From NCBI GenBank assembly GCA_007122045.1, contig SKJM01000112.1, positions 1-9,693 of the forward strand: a DNA stretch of 9,693 bases, written 5' to 3'. Shown here one piece after another: positions 1 to 5,967 of this stretch; the first letter of the stretch is position 1, and every line of letters begins with the position of its first letter. A model generated the notes under the pieces. The model was not told where the DNA came from. It saw nothing but the letters and a program-made list of their open reading frames with translations, and searched no databases. The DNA is from Planctomycetales bacterium. Lineage in GTDB: Bacteria; Planctomycetota; Planctomycetia; Pirellulales; Thermoguttaceae. The position numbers were made by a program, and so were the translations under genes.

Positions 1-118
1 GCCCCGTCAACGGTTGTGCCACAGGCGATTCGGCCATCAACCGCCTACTGGATTATGCGGGTGACGGCGCCGCAAGTCAAGCGGCCGGCGCTCGCCTGCT
101 GCCGGCGCTTGCCTGCGC

Positions 119-147
119 TTGTCGAGGCCCCGCTGGGGAAGTACAAT
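119..147 (+). promoter_or_regulatory. Putative sigma70-type promoter for the vapBC-type locus
   Basis: TTGTCG at 119-124 matches the -35 consensus at 4 of 6 bases. TACAAT at 142-147 matches the -10 consensus at 5 of 6. The spacer is exactly 17 bp. The predicted transcription start is near 154, giving a leader of about 130 nt before the antitoxin ATG. It is the best-scoring promoter I can see by eye in the window. Type II toxin-antitoxin operons are usually repressed at such sites by the TA complex, but I see no clear operator palindrome here. Confidence 0.5.
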
Positions 148-218
148 AATAGCGCCACTCGGCCCGATTCCGGGAGGTTGACGCGTGATTTTTCTCCGAA
201 AGGGAGGAGCGTGTGAAC

Positions 219-266
219 GTGAATCCGATCGTCGCCACCGTAATATTGAAGAGTGACAGCAAATGA
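219..266 (+). other. Possible leader micro-ORF with strong Shine-Dalgarno site
   Basis: AGGGAGGAG at 201-209 is a near-perfect ribosome-binding site. It lies 9 nt before a GTG at 219 that opens a 15-codon frame (peptide MNPIVATVILKSDSK) ending in TGA at 264-266. An in-frame GTG at 213 is a less well spaced alternative. The ORF ends 16 nt before the antitoxin ATG. It may be a leader peptide coupled to antitoxin translation, or a remnant of an older gene. No family is recognised and translation is unproven. Confidence 0.22.
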
Positions 267-282
267 CACGTTCTTTTCACAG

Positions 283-429
283 ATGCCGACACCTTCGCGG
301 CGGAAACTGGACGTAAGGGCGATCGTACGCGAACAGTCCCACAAGAGCGGTCTCGGGGCGGTCATCGGCAGATGGCCCGGTGACGAAACAGATGAAGTCA
401 TCGAAGCCGCCCTTCAGGAACTCAGCTAA
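283..429 (+). CDS. VapB-type antitoxin, short (48 aa)
   Basis: This 48-residue protein resembles the short antitoxins encoded directly before PIN-domain toxins. Its C-terminal half carries the diagnostic stretch IGRWPGDETDE (residues 28-38), followed by a short helix ending in ALQELS. In this group the acidic tail is expected to occupy the toxin active site, while the basic N-terminal half (PSRRKLDVRAIVREQ) would bind DNA or help the complex assemble. It appears full length, with no frameshift. The TAA stop at 427-429 abuts the ATG of the vapC remnant at 430, the usual tight coupling of TA pairs. ATG 283 lacks a good Shine-Dalgarno site. An in-frame GTG at 253 would add 10 residues and overlap the upstream micro-ORF. 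Family assignment is by motif recall; no search was possible. Confidence 0.72.
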   Translation: MPTPSRRKLDVRAIVREQSHKSGLGAVIGRWPGDETDEVIEAALQELS

Positions 430-565
430 ATGCGAAGTACGGCTGGTTATCTTCTCGATTCCAATACGGGCCACATTGCTCACTACCGACCGCGACTTCG
501 ACCACCTGGACGGCAACTACCTGACGCGCATATGGTTTGATCCTGATACGCGCAAAGAAGAATGA
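430..565 (+). pseudogene. vapC PIN-domain toxin remnant with central deletion and frameshift
   Basis: From ATG 430 the frame reads MRSTAGYLLDSNTGH. YLLDSN is the first beta strand of a PIN ribonuclease, with its first metal-binding aspartate. The frame then loses meaning and stops at 538-540 (36 codons). In the next frame, from about 470 to the TGA at 563-565, the sequence reads ATLLTTDRDFDHLDGNYL and ends RIWFDPDTRKEE, the typical C-terminus of a PIN toxin with its TTDxDFD motif. The two ends are joined near 466-470. A normal VapC has roughly 130 residues, so about 80-90 central codons are missing, including the middle conserved acidic residues, and the reading frame is broken. The product cannot be an active nuclease. 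The ends remain easily recognisable, which suggests recent loss. Confidence 0.7.
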
Positions 566-566
566 G

Positions 567-591
567 GCACGGCACCATTTGTCGGCCGTGC
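567..591 (+). terminator. Hairpin just after the vapC remnant, possible terminator
   Basis: GCACGGC (567-573) and GCCGTGC (585-591) form a 7-bp perfect stem with an 11-nt loop, beginning 2 nt after the vapC stop. No T-run follows, so it is not a canonical intrinsic terminator. Its place between two convergent genes (vapC remnant and fxsA) fits a transcript 3' end or an RNA-stabilising structure. Confidence 0.3.
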
Positions 592-653
592 GCGGTCCCC
601 CGCGGTCCTGCTGCCCAACAATGATCGCAACGAGCGCGTGCACCCGGCGCCGC

Positions 654-1124
654 TTACTCCACCGGCTCGTCTTCGTCCGAATCCTTGACGCGTACGTCGA
701 TGATGCGGTCGCGCGGGGGATGGGGGGTGGCCGGCGGCGGTTCGCCGGGGGGGTGGAACGCGCGGAACCGCAGTTCCCAATGCCGGCGGGCGCGGCGCTT
801 CAGCACGCTGCGCACCGGCGGGGTGAGCAGGGCGAATCCCGCCACGTCGGTCAGCACGCCCGGCGTGACCAGCAGCGCCCCGGCCACGAGGATCATCAGC
901 CCGTCCATCAGCGGATCGGCCGGCACCTGCCCCGCGGCGGCCTGCTGCTGCAATCGGCGCACGCACCGCAGCCCCTGCCAGCGGGCCAAGGCGGCGCCGA
1001 CGATGCCCGTAACCAGCACCAGCGCCAGGGCGAAGTACCAACTCGTATGGTCGGCCAGGATCAGCAGCAGCACCAGCTCCACCATCGGCACCACGGTAAA
1101 CAGCAACAGCAGCCGGAACAGCAT
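654..1124 (-). CDS. fxsA: FxsA family membrane protein
   Basis: This 156-residue protein has the FxsA layout. A hydrophobic N-terminal helix begins MLFRLLLLFTVVPMVELVLL with the family's conserved Pro and Glu (residues about 2-20). A second segment lies at about 29-44 (TSWYFALALVLVTGIVGA). A loop carries ARWQGLRCVRRLQ. Further hydrophobic stretches at about 74-100 include the typical GALLVTPGVLTDVAGFALL motif and are followed by TPPVR. The tail (about 110-156) is basic, then Pro-rich, then acidic, and is longer than in the E. coli protein. E. coli FxsA was named for suppressing F-plasmid exclusion of phage T7; its cellular role is poorly known. The start is ATG 1124, preceded by AAGGAT at very short spacing. 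The gene lies downstream of the TPR gene on the same strand, but a hairpin in the 227-bp gap suggests separate transcription. Confidence 0.88.
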   Translation of the reverse strand: MLFRLLLLFTVVPMVELVLLLILADHTSWYFALALVLVTGIVGAALARWQGLRCVRRLQQQAAAGQVPADPLMDGLMILVAGALLVTPGVLTDVAGFALLTPPVRSVLKRRARRHWELRFRAFHPPGEPPPATPHPPRDRIIDVRVKDSDEDEPVE

Positions 1125-1243
1125 ATCCTTGGAACCCCGTGAACGGTTTATCCACGCCGCGCCGGAACGCAATTTCCGGCTGCGGCGGGTATACGCAGCG
1201 CCCGAGCCACCCAGCATACCAGAAGTGTCTGCGCGCAGAAACG

Positions 1244-1272
1244 CCCACCCCGTTCCGGCCCGGCGGGGTGGG
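1244..1272 (-). terminator. Strong hairpin downstream of the TPR gene, putative terminator
   Basis: CCCACCCCG (1244-1252) and CGGGGTGGG (1264-1272) pair perfectly over 9 bp around an 11-nt loop. Read on the minus strand the stem is followed by CGTTTCTG, a short weak T-tract. It begins about 80 nt after the TPR stop codon, so it could end that transcript before fxsA. A perfect 12-bp palindrome, TCTGCGCGCAGA (1228-1239), lies right next to it on the fxsA side. Confidence 0.4.
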
Positions 1273-1351
1273 ACGTGGCAAGTCGTCAAGCTCCGGCGGC
1301 CGCCGCGGGCCGGCGGAGGATGACCGAAAGCCGCGAGCGCCCGCGGGTGGC

Positions 1352-3508
1352 CTATCGCAGTGGCGTGTCCTTCGGCTGCGTGGCCATCTGTTCGAACCGG
1401 CGGGCCTGCTCTTCTTGGCCCAACTGGCGGTGCATCGCGGAGAGATTGTTGTAGGGCACGGCCAGGGCATCGGCGTCGAGTGAGCCTCGTTCGACCGCCT
1501 GGTGCATGAACGCCAGGCCCTGTTCGGTCAACTCGACGGCCCGATCGTGCTGCCCGGTTTCCCAGTACGAAACACCCATGCTGACGAACGTTTCGCCGTG
1601 GCGTCCGAGTTCCGCGGCGGCGCCGGGCGGGATGGGTTTCTCGAGTTCGGGCAGGGCCCGTTCGAACCAGACGGTGGCCTCGCGGTGGTTGCTGTCGCGA
1701 ATGGCGTGGATGGCGCCCAGGCGAAAATAGAGCCGGCCGAGCAGATAGCCGGTGGTGGGCGCGGAGGCCGCGTCGGTCGCCTGTTCGAGGTAGTCGATCG
1801 CCTGCTCGCCGAATTGCAGGGCCAGTTCGTGTTCGTCCCGCATTTGGTAAACCTGCAGCGCGTCGTACAGCGCCATGCCGAGTTCCCATCGCAGGCGGGC
1901 GGCGCGTTCCGGCTGACCGCCGGCGGCCTCGACCAGCACCTCACCGGTCCGCAGGGCTTCTTCGGTCCAGGGGCCCGGGTCCACTTCGCCCCGCAGGCCC
2001 ACACAGGCGGCCAGGGCGCGGGTAGCGAGCCGGAACCGGTGCTCTTCGTCGCCCGACTCGTTCTCGACGACGTCGTCGACGACGGCCTTGGCCCGGCCGA
2101 GCCACTCGGGAACGGCCGCCGCCTTGTCGTCCCATTCGCCCCAGGCAATATCGTGCGCGGCGCCCAGGTGCGCGTCGATCAGCACCTCTTTGGCCGCCAG
2201 ACGCACCGCCGGATGCTTTTCCTCGGCCAGGGGCCCCGCCACGCGAATGGCCTCCATGTGGTACTTCAGGGCCCGGCGATAATCGGGCCGGCCGCCGGAG
2301 GCGTGCAAGTCGCCCAGCAGGCACAGGGCGCGGGCCTTCACATGTGGCCGGCGATCGGCCGATTGCGCGGCGCGGGTGGCCTCGGCAATGGCGGCCTTCA
2401 ACTCGCCCACCTGCCCGAGCACCTGCGCGCGCGTCACCCGGTAGCGCACGTCGCCGCCGTCCAACTCCACCGCCTTGGCGCTCGAGGAGAGCGCATCTTC
2501 GAAGGCGCCGAGCGTCATCTGGATGCGGCTAAACAGCCAGTGAGCCCGTGCATTATCTGGATCCAGGCTGATGGCGTACTCCAGGTCGCGCCGGCTCTGC
2601 TCGTATTCGGTCGTCAAGTGCGTCTCGGCCCGCAGCACGAACGATTCGGCGGTGATCGGTTCGAGGATGATCTGTGCGACCTGCATGGTGGGCTTCCCCG
2701 GCACGTCGCTGGGGTCGAACGCGAACAGGACTCCACGCTCCGGGTACACCTGGCCGAGAATCTCACCCAGTTCGTTCGAGATGAGCACGGGCACCATGCC
2801 CCCGAGTTCAAGCTGCTCGGCCACCGTTCCGGCTGGAAAGGAGCGATGAAAGCGGACGATCACCGATGTGACCTCGTTGTCGAAATACGTCACCTCGATC
2901 CGATCAAACGGCTCGATCGCGTACAGGTGGACGAGCATGCCGTCCTGCCGGGTCATCTCCTGGGGCGCGCCCCACGCCTTCTGCACCTGCTCGAGCGTGC
3001 TCACGCCGGGCGTGACCCCTTTGAAACTGGCTGCTTCGATGATCGGTGTTTCGGTTCCGAGGGCGTCGGGAACCGGCTCCAGCGGCGGATCGTCGGCCGC
3101 ATGCGGCAATTCCATCAAGCCGCCCTCCGCCGCCTCTTCCGTCTCCGCCGCCTCCGGCACCTCGGCGGCCCCGGCCGGCTCGTGCCCCCCCTCCGGAATG
3201 AAACGAATGGCCGGGGTAGGCTCCCCGCTCTCCACCGCGGCCGGCGGCTGGGTGGCCCGGGCCTCCGGAAGCTCGAGCCCGTTGGGATTACCCAATTGCG
3301 GACTGGAATGTTCGGCGTTCCCAGCGGCGGCCGGGGCTGGAGCGGGCGGTTCGACGCGCTGGTCGGTCGCGAAGACCGCTTCCATGGCTGGAGGCCCCGG
3401 CGCGGGGGGCGGCGCTTCGGTCTCGGTCGCCCAGGCTGGGAACGGAAAGGCGGCCAGAGCGGCCGCCAAGCCAACACATCTGAACACGACGGTGTGCTTA
3501 GCAAGCAT
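1352..3508 (-). CDS. Secreted TPR-repeat protein with N-terminal SmpA-like region
   Basis: The protein has 718 residues. A signal peptide covers residues 1-27 (basic start MLAKHTVVFR, hydrophobic core, cleavage after AWA), so it is exported. Residues 28-155 are Pro/Ala/Glu-rich and probably disordered. Residues 163-222 (GVTPGVSTLEQVQKAWGAPQ, then a pair of strands with IEVTYFDNEVTSVIVRF) resemble the small alpha-beta fold of SmpA/OmlA (BamE)-like domains. Residues 223-300 continue with mixed beta structure. From 303 onward helical TPR units appear: 303-348 (YAISLDPDNARAHWLFSRI, then an AFEDALSSSAKAVELD unit), then 360-425, 583-622, 637-672 and 684-712. The central part is helical but less regular. 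It is probably a periplasmic protein-interaction scaffold; partners are unknown. The frame is open upstream to 3766, but the signal peptide and the AAGGAGGG site fix the start at ATG 3508. It is divergent from the lipoprotein gene. Confidence 0.82.
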   Translation of the reverse strand: MLAKHTVVFRCVGLAAALAAFPFPAWATETEAPPPAPGPPAMEAVFATDQRVEPPAPAPAAAGNAEHSSPQLGNPNGLELPEARATQPPAAVESGEPTPAIRFIPEGGHEPAGAAEVPEAAETEEAAEGGLMELPHAADDPPLEPVPDALGTETPIIEAASFKGVTPGVSTLEQVQKAWGAPQEMTRQDGMLVHLYAIEPFDRIEVTYFDNEVTSVIVRFHRSFPAGTVAEQLELGGMVPVLISNELGEILGQVYPERGVLFAFDPSDVPGKPTMQVAQIILEPITAESFVLRAETHLTTEYEQSRRDLEYAISLDPDNARAHWLFSRIQMTLGAFEDALSSSAKAVELDGGDVRYRVTRAQVLGQVGELKAAIAEATRAAQSADRRPHVKARALCLLGDLHASGGRPDYRRALKYHMEAIRVAGPLAEEKHPAVRLAAKEVLIDAHLGAAHDIAWGEWDDKAAAVPEWLGRAKAVVDDVVENESGDEEHRFRLATRALAACVGLRGEVDPGPWTEEALRTGEVLVEAAGGQPERAARLRWELGMALYDALQVYQMRDEHELALQFGEQAIDYLEQATDAASAPTTGYLLGRLYFRLGAIHAIRDSNHREATVWFERALPELEKPIPPGAAAELGRHGETFVSMGVSYWETGQHDRAVELTEQGLAFMHQAVERGSLDADALAVPYNNLSAMHRQLGQEEQARRFEQMATQPKDTPLR

Positions 3509-3515
3509 GAAGCGT

Positions 3516-3523
3516 CCCTCCTT
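3516..3523 (-). promoter_or_regulatory. Shine-Dalgarno site of the TPR gene
   Basis: AAGGAGGG on the minus strand lies 7 nt before ATG 3508. It decides the start codon against the 86-residue upstream extension of the same open frame. It is one of only three convincing ribosome-binding sites in the window. Confidence 0.75.
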
Positions 3524-3855
3524 GAACGTTGTCCCGCGAGGTCGAAGTGCCCGGCCCGACCGGCCGCGGCCTCGCGGCGAAAAAATAATAACCGTGCCCA
3601 ACCCGGTTGGGCCGCCATCTCCGATTAGGTTCCACTGCCGGCCTGCGGCGGCAACTGGAGGGCCGCATTCTAGCGGCATGGTGCAGTGCGAGTCCATAGC
3701 GATATCGCGTATTTCGCTTGGATTTCCGGAAAAAAACTCCCGCCAACGCCCACTCGACCACGCCAATCCTCCAACCGACGGCCATCCGAGGGAGCATTAG
3801 GCAGCATGGGAGATTTGCGCAGTCTCGCGGCCGGGCGGGTATGCCCTGATCGGCA

Positions 3856-3883
3856 TTGACGCGCGGTGGTACGTCCGATACCT
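3856..3883 (+). promoter_or_regulatory. Weak putative promoter for the lipoprotein gene
   Basis: TTGACG at 3856-3861 matches the -35 consensus at 5 of 6 bases. GATACC at 3878-3883 is a poor -10 (3 of 6) at 16-bp spacing. It would start transcription near 3890, about 70 nt before ATG 3962. The good -35 and correct orientation are the only support. Confidence 0.3.
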
Positions 3884-3961
3884 TCCCGAACCGTTGTCGT
3901 TTCACAGGGCTTTTCTTTCCGGCGTATTCGAGGGTCTTCTCTCATTTCCCCTCAACGATCG

Positions 3962-4810
3962 ATGCTATCGATGCCGGCGCGCGGCGCCGGCCTGTTGGCG
4001 GCTTTTGGCGCCCTGTTGGGCTGCGCGCGCCTGCCTGAACAAAAGGCCGAACTACCGCTGCGCCCCGCCCAGATGTCGCCCGACAGTGTCGTGGTCGAGG
4101 TGTTCTTCGTGCGGTGTCCCCCCGGCGACGAACGGTTGAATTGCGCGCTCTGGACCGAAGTCGACGAGCAGCAGATTCCCGCCGAGGTCCGCCAGCACCT
4201 GTGGTCGAACGGATTTCGCGCGGGGCTGGTTTACGGGCAGGTACCCGTGGTGCTGTCGGAATTGCTCGAATTGGCTGACAAGCCGCCGCCCACCGATGAT
4301 CCCGTTGAAAACGAACTGAGCGAGCTTGAGGCCAAACCCACGGTCATGCGGCGGCACCTTCAGACCCGGCCGGGGCGTCGAAACGAAATCGTCGCCTCGT
4401 CGGTGTATGATTCCCTGCCCGTCCTCATCGCCGAGGACGGCGAGGTGCGAGGCCGTACCTACCGGCAGGCGCAGGGCGTGCTGGCGCTGAAAGCCGTTCC
4501 CCAACCGGACGGCCGGGTGGGTCTGAGCCTCGTTCCCGAACTGCACTACGAGCAGCCCCGGCAGCGCTGGGTTGGCCGGCAAGGCATCCTGCAGATGGAA
4601 ACGGGCCGCCCACGCCACACCTTCGACGAGATGGAGCTTTCCGCGAAGGCCCTGCCGGGCGACATGCTCGTGCTGACCAGCCTCGCCGACCGGCCCGGCA
4701 GTCTGGGCCATCATTTCTTCACGACGACCGAAGGGGGGCCGGCCCAGAAGCTGCTTGTCATCCGCCTCGCCCAGACGCAGCACGACGGCGCTATTCGCGC
4801 CGCCCATTGA
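3962..4810 (+). CDS. Lipoprotein of unknown function
   Basis: The predicted product has 282 residues. A type II signal sequence (MLSMPARGAGLLAAFGALLG, then Cys21) carries a clear lipobox, LLGC, so the mature protein should be lipid-anchored at Cys21 in the cell envelope. The rest has no motif I can name. Landmarks are SVVVEVFFVRCPPGDE (about 42-57), a short helical region with SELLELADK (about 97-105), and a beta-rich C-terminal half with LSLVPELHYEQPRQRW (about 184-199) and HHFFTTTEG (about 253-261). The SLVPELHY pattern loosely recalls beta domains of secretin-like envelope proteins, but this is a weak impression. I have the impression that similar lipoproteins occur across Pirellulales; that is recall. 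The start may instead be ATG 3971, with Cys then at 18; neither start has a Shine-Dalgarno site. The last 20 bp overlap the convergent LOG gene. Confidence 0.75.
   Translation: MLSMPARGAGLLAAFGALLGCARLPEQKAELPLRPAQMSPDSVVVEVFFVRCPPGDERLNCALWTEVDEQQIPAEVRQHLWSNGFRAGLVYGQVPVVLSELLELADKPPPTDDPVENELSELEAKPTVMRRHLQTRPGRRNEIVASSVYDSLPVLIAEDGEVRGRTYRQAQGVLALKAVPQPDGRVGLSLVPELHYEQPRQRWVGRQGILQMETGRPRHTFDEMELSAKALPGDMLVLTSLADRPGSLGHHFFTTTEGGPAQKLLVIRLAQTQHDGAIRAAH
3973..3991 (+). repeat. Strong GC hairpin at the start of the lipoprotein gene
   Basis: GCCGGCGC (3973-3980) and GCGCCGGC (3984-3991) form an 8-bp, all-GC perfect stem with a 3-nt loop. It lies 11 nt into the coding sequence from ATG 3962, and it directly overlaps the alternative ATG at 3971. 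Such a stem in the initiation region would be expected to slow ribosome loading. It also encodes the signal peptide residues after MP, so it may be incidental to Ala/Arg/Gly codons in GC-rich DNA. Confidence 0.45.
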
Positions 4811-5927
4811 GCAAGTCGATCAGTTCGCGCAGCCGGCCACAGTTGCGGCGGTCGAAGGCGAAGACCAGGCGGGGAAGGTCGGCCAGATCCGGCTCGTCCT
4901 TCTCTTCCGGCAGCGGCCCGCCCAGACTGAAGGTGCCTGAGGTGACCATGTCGGTAAAGTCCTGGCGGATACGATCGAGCAGTTCCGGCCTCGGCGGCGC
5001 CAGAAGCCGCATGACCAGGTTGGCGTGAACGTACCGCATGCTGTGGTAGACGGTATAGAAACCGGTCATCTCGTCGACGGCCTCGTCGGCCCGATCGGCA
5101 ATGCGGTACAGCGACAGGTCGTGCGGGTCGATCATGCCGCTGCCGAGCAACTGCTCGCGCACGAACCGGTCGAACCCGTGCCAGTACGTGCCGCCCGGTT
5201 CGTCGAGAAGGACCACGGGCGCGGGGTCGCGCTTGCCGGTTTGCAACAGGGTGAGCACTTCGAGGCCCTCGTCGAGCGTGCCGAAGCCGCCGGGCAGCAG
5301 GCAGATGCCGTGGGTTTCCTTCACGAACATAAGTTTGCGCGTGAAGAAGTATTTCATGTGAACGAGCTTCGAGTCGCCGGCGATGATCGGGTTGGCCTCC
5401 TGCTCGAAGGGCAGAAGGATGTTCAGGCCCATCGACCGTTCGCGGCCGGCGCCCTCGTGGCCGGCCTCCATGATGCCGCTGGCGGCGCCGGTGACGACGA
5501 GCCAGTCGCGGGCGGCCATTCGGCGGCCGAAGTCGACGGCCTGGCAATAGCAGGGGTGGTCCTTGGCGGTGCGGGCCGAGCCGAAGACCGTCACCTTGCG
5601 CACGGTGCGGTAGGGGGTGAAAACCTTGAACGCGTATCGCAATTCCCGCAACGTGCGGCTGAGAATCTTCAGGTCGCCGCGGGTCGCCCGGTCCGAGGCC
5701 AATTTGTCGGCCGATTCCTTGATTTTGTCGATCAGCTCCGCCAGCCGGCGCGGCGCAGCCCGAACCCGAGCCTGGTCGTCCCGGCCGGTGCTGGCCGTGG
5801 GCGGTGCGGAAGGGGGATGGCTGGATTCGGAAGGTTGCACGGGATTGTCGCGGTTCACGTCGCGGCTCCACTGGCAGTCGGAAGGGGAGTCTCCTGCTGA
5901 TTCGAGTATACCGTATTCGCGCAGCAT
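4791..5927 (-). CDS. LOG-family protein (putative nucleotide 5'-monophosphate phosphoribohydrolase)
   Basis: The 378-residue protein contains a LOG/TIGR00730 Rossmann domain. VTVFGSAR (112-119) is the first strand with its nucleotide loop. TGAASGIMEAGHEGA (146-160) matches the glycine-rich motif. FFTRKLM (194-200) carries the conserved Arg. PGGFGTLDE (212-220) is the family signature with the catalytic Glu. LOG enzymes split the N-glycosidic bond of nucleoside monophosphates, including cytokinin precursors; in bacteria many act as general nucleotidases. This one is longer than simple LOG proteins (about 190 residues). Residues 1-50 are variable and Ser/Pro-rich, 51-105 are probably a helical lead-in, and 260-375 form a C-terminal extension. 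All key motifs are intact. The start is ATG 5927; no clear Shine-Dalgarno site precedes it, and the variable N-terminus leaves the start uncertain. The substrate cannot be told from sequence. Confidence 0.88.
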   Translation of the reverse strand: MLREYGILESAGDSPSDCQWSRDVNRDNPVQPSESSHPPSAPPTASTGRDDQARVRAAPRRLAELIDKIKESADKLASDRATRGDLKILSRTLRELRYAFKVFTPYRTVRKVTVFGSARTAKDHPCYCQAVDFGRRMAARDWLVVTGAASGIMEAGHEGAGRERSMGLNILLPFEQEANPIIAGDSKLVHMKYFFTRKLMFVKETHGICLLPGGFGTLDEGLEVLTLLQTGKRDPAPVVLLDEPGGTYWHGFDRFVREQLLGSGMIDPHDLSLYRIADRADEAVDEMTGFYTVYHSMRYVHANLVMRLLAPPRPELLDRIRQDFTDMVTSGTFSLGGPLPEEKDEPDLADLPRLVFAFDRRNCGRLRELIDLLNGRRE

Positions 5928-5932
5928 GGGGC

Positions 5933-5961
5933 TTGCCCGCCCAACACGCCCGGTCTAAACT
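5933..5961 (+). promoter_or_regulatory. Putative promoter giving a leaderless STAS-gene transcript
   Basis: TTGCCC (5933-5938) and TAAACT (5956-5961), each matching consensus at 4 of 6 bases, are separated by exactly 17 bp. The expected start of transcription is 6-7 nt after the -10, which is the A of ATG 5968. The promoter sits within the 40-bp gap between divergent genes, and no Shine-Dalgarno site precedes the ATG, which agrees with a leaderless mRNA. Confidence 0.42.
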
Positions 5962-5967
5962 TACTCT

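Larger units (their letters stand above)
1..282. other. Left-edge region upstream of the antitoxin, no clear gene
   Basis: No gene can be assigned here with confidence. Plus-strand frame 3 is open from the window edge to a TAA at 147-149 (about 48 codons) and could be the tail of a gene that begins outside the window. Frame 1 is also open, to about position 216. I recognise no family in either, and in high-GC DNA such open frames are common by chance. The right part holds a promoter-like element and a short ORF with a strong ribosome-binding site, both listed separately. Confidence 0.4.
3509..3961. other. Divergent intergenic region (453 bp) with an inverted repeat
   Basis: This stretch lies between the 5' ends of the TPR gene (minus) and the lipoprotein gene (plus). 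I see no credible gene; the open frames here lack a recognisable product and a ribosome-binding site. It contains a near-perfect inverted repeat at 3596-3612 (GCCCAACC, one base, GGTTGGGC). On the minus strand this is followed by a T-rich run (TTATTATTTTTT, about 3590 down to 3579) inside the predicted TPR leader. A weak minus-strand -10 candidate, TAGAAT, is the complement of 3667-3672. A plus-strand promoter candidate at 3856-3883 is listed separately. Confidence 0.6.

Noticed and set aside
3..149. Possible C-terminal end of a gene running in from the left edge (frame 3)
   Set aside because: It is open for 48 codons with plausible codon use, but frame 1 is also open, the peptide matches nothing I know, and the proposed promoter lies inside it. 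Flanking sequence would decide.
380..469. N-terminal part of the 61-codon frame ending at 565
   Set aside because: Only the last 31 or so codons are PIN-like; the first 30 overlap the antitoxin and vapC start out of frame, so the true reading is a broken gene, not a new 61-aa protein.
654..1889. Long minus-strand open frame extending fxsA upstream
   Set aside because: Only the last 156 codons look like FxsA; the upstream part is Arg/Pro-rich, overlaps the TPR gene in another frame and has no family resemblance. The start is set at ATG 1124.
1502..3628. 708-codon open frame on the plus strand, antisense to the TPR gene
   Set aside because: Its product is His/Gly/Arg-rich with no family resemblance. 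The minus-strand frame has a signal peptide, TPR units and a ribosome-binding site. Long antisense frames are expected in GC-rich coding DNA.
3498..3945. Short minus-strand open frames in the TPR/lipoprotein intergenic region
   Set aside because: No ribosome-binding sites, no recognisable products, and they overlap each other in different frames.
5025..5900. 291-codon open frame on the plus strand, antisense to the LOG gene
   Set aside because: The LOG signature PGGFGTLDE and other motifs lie on the minus strand; nothing recognisable is found in the antisense product.
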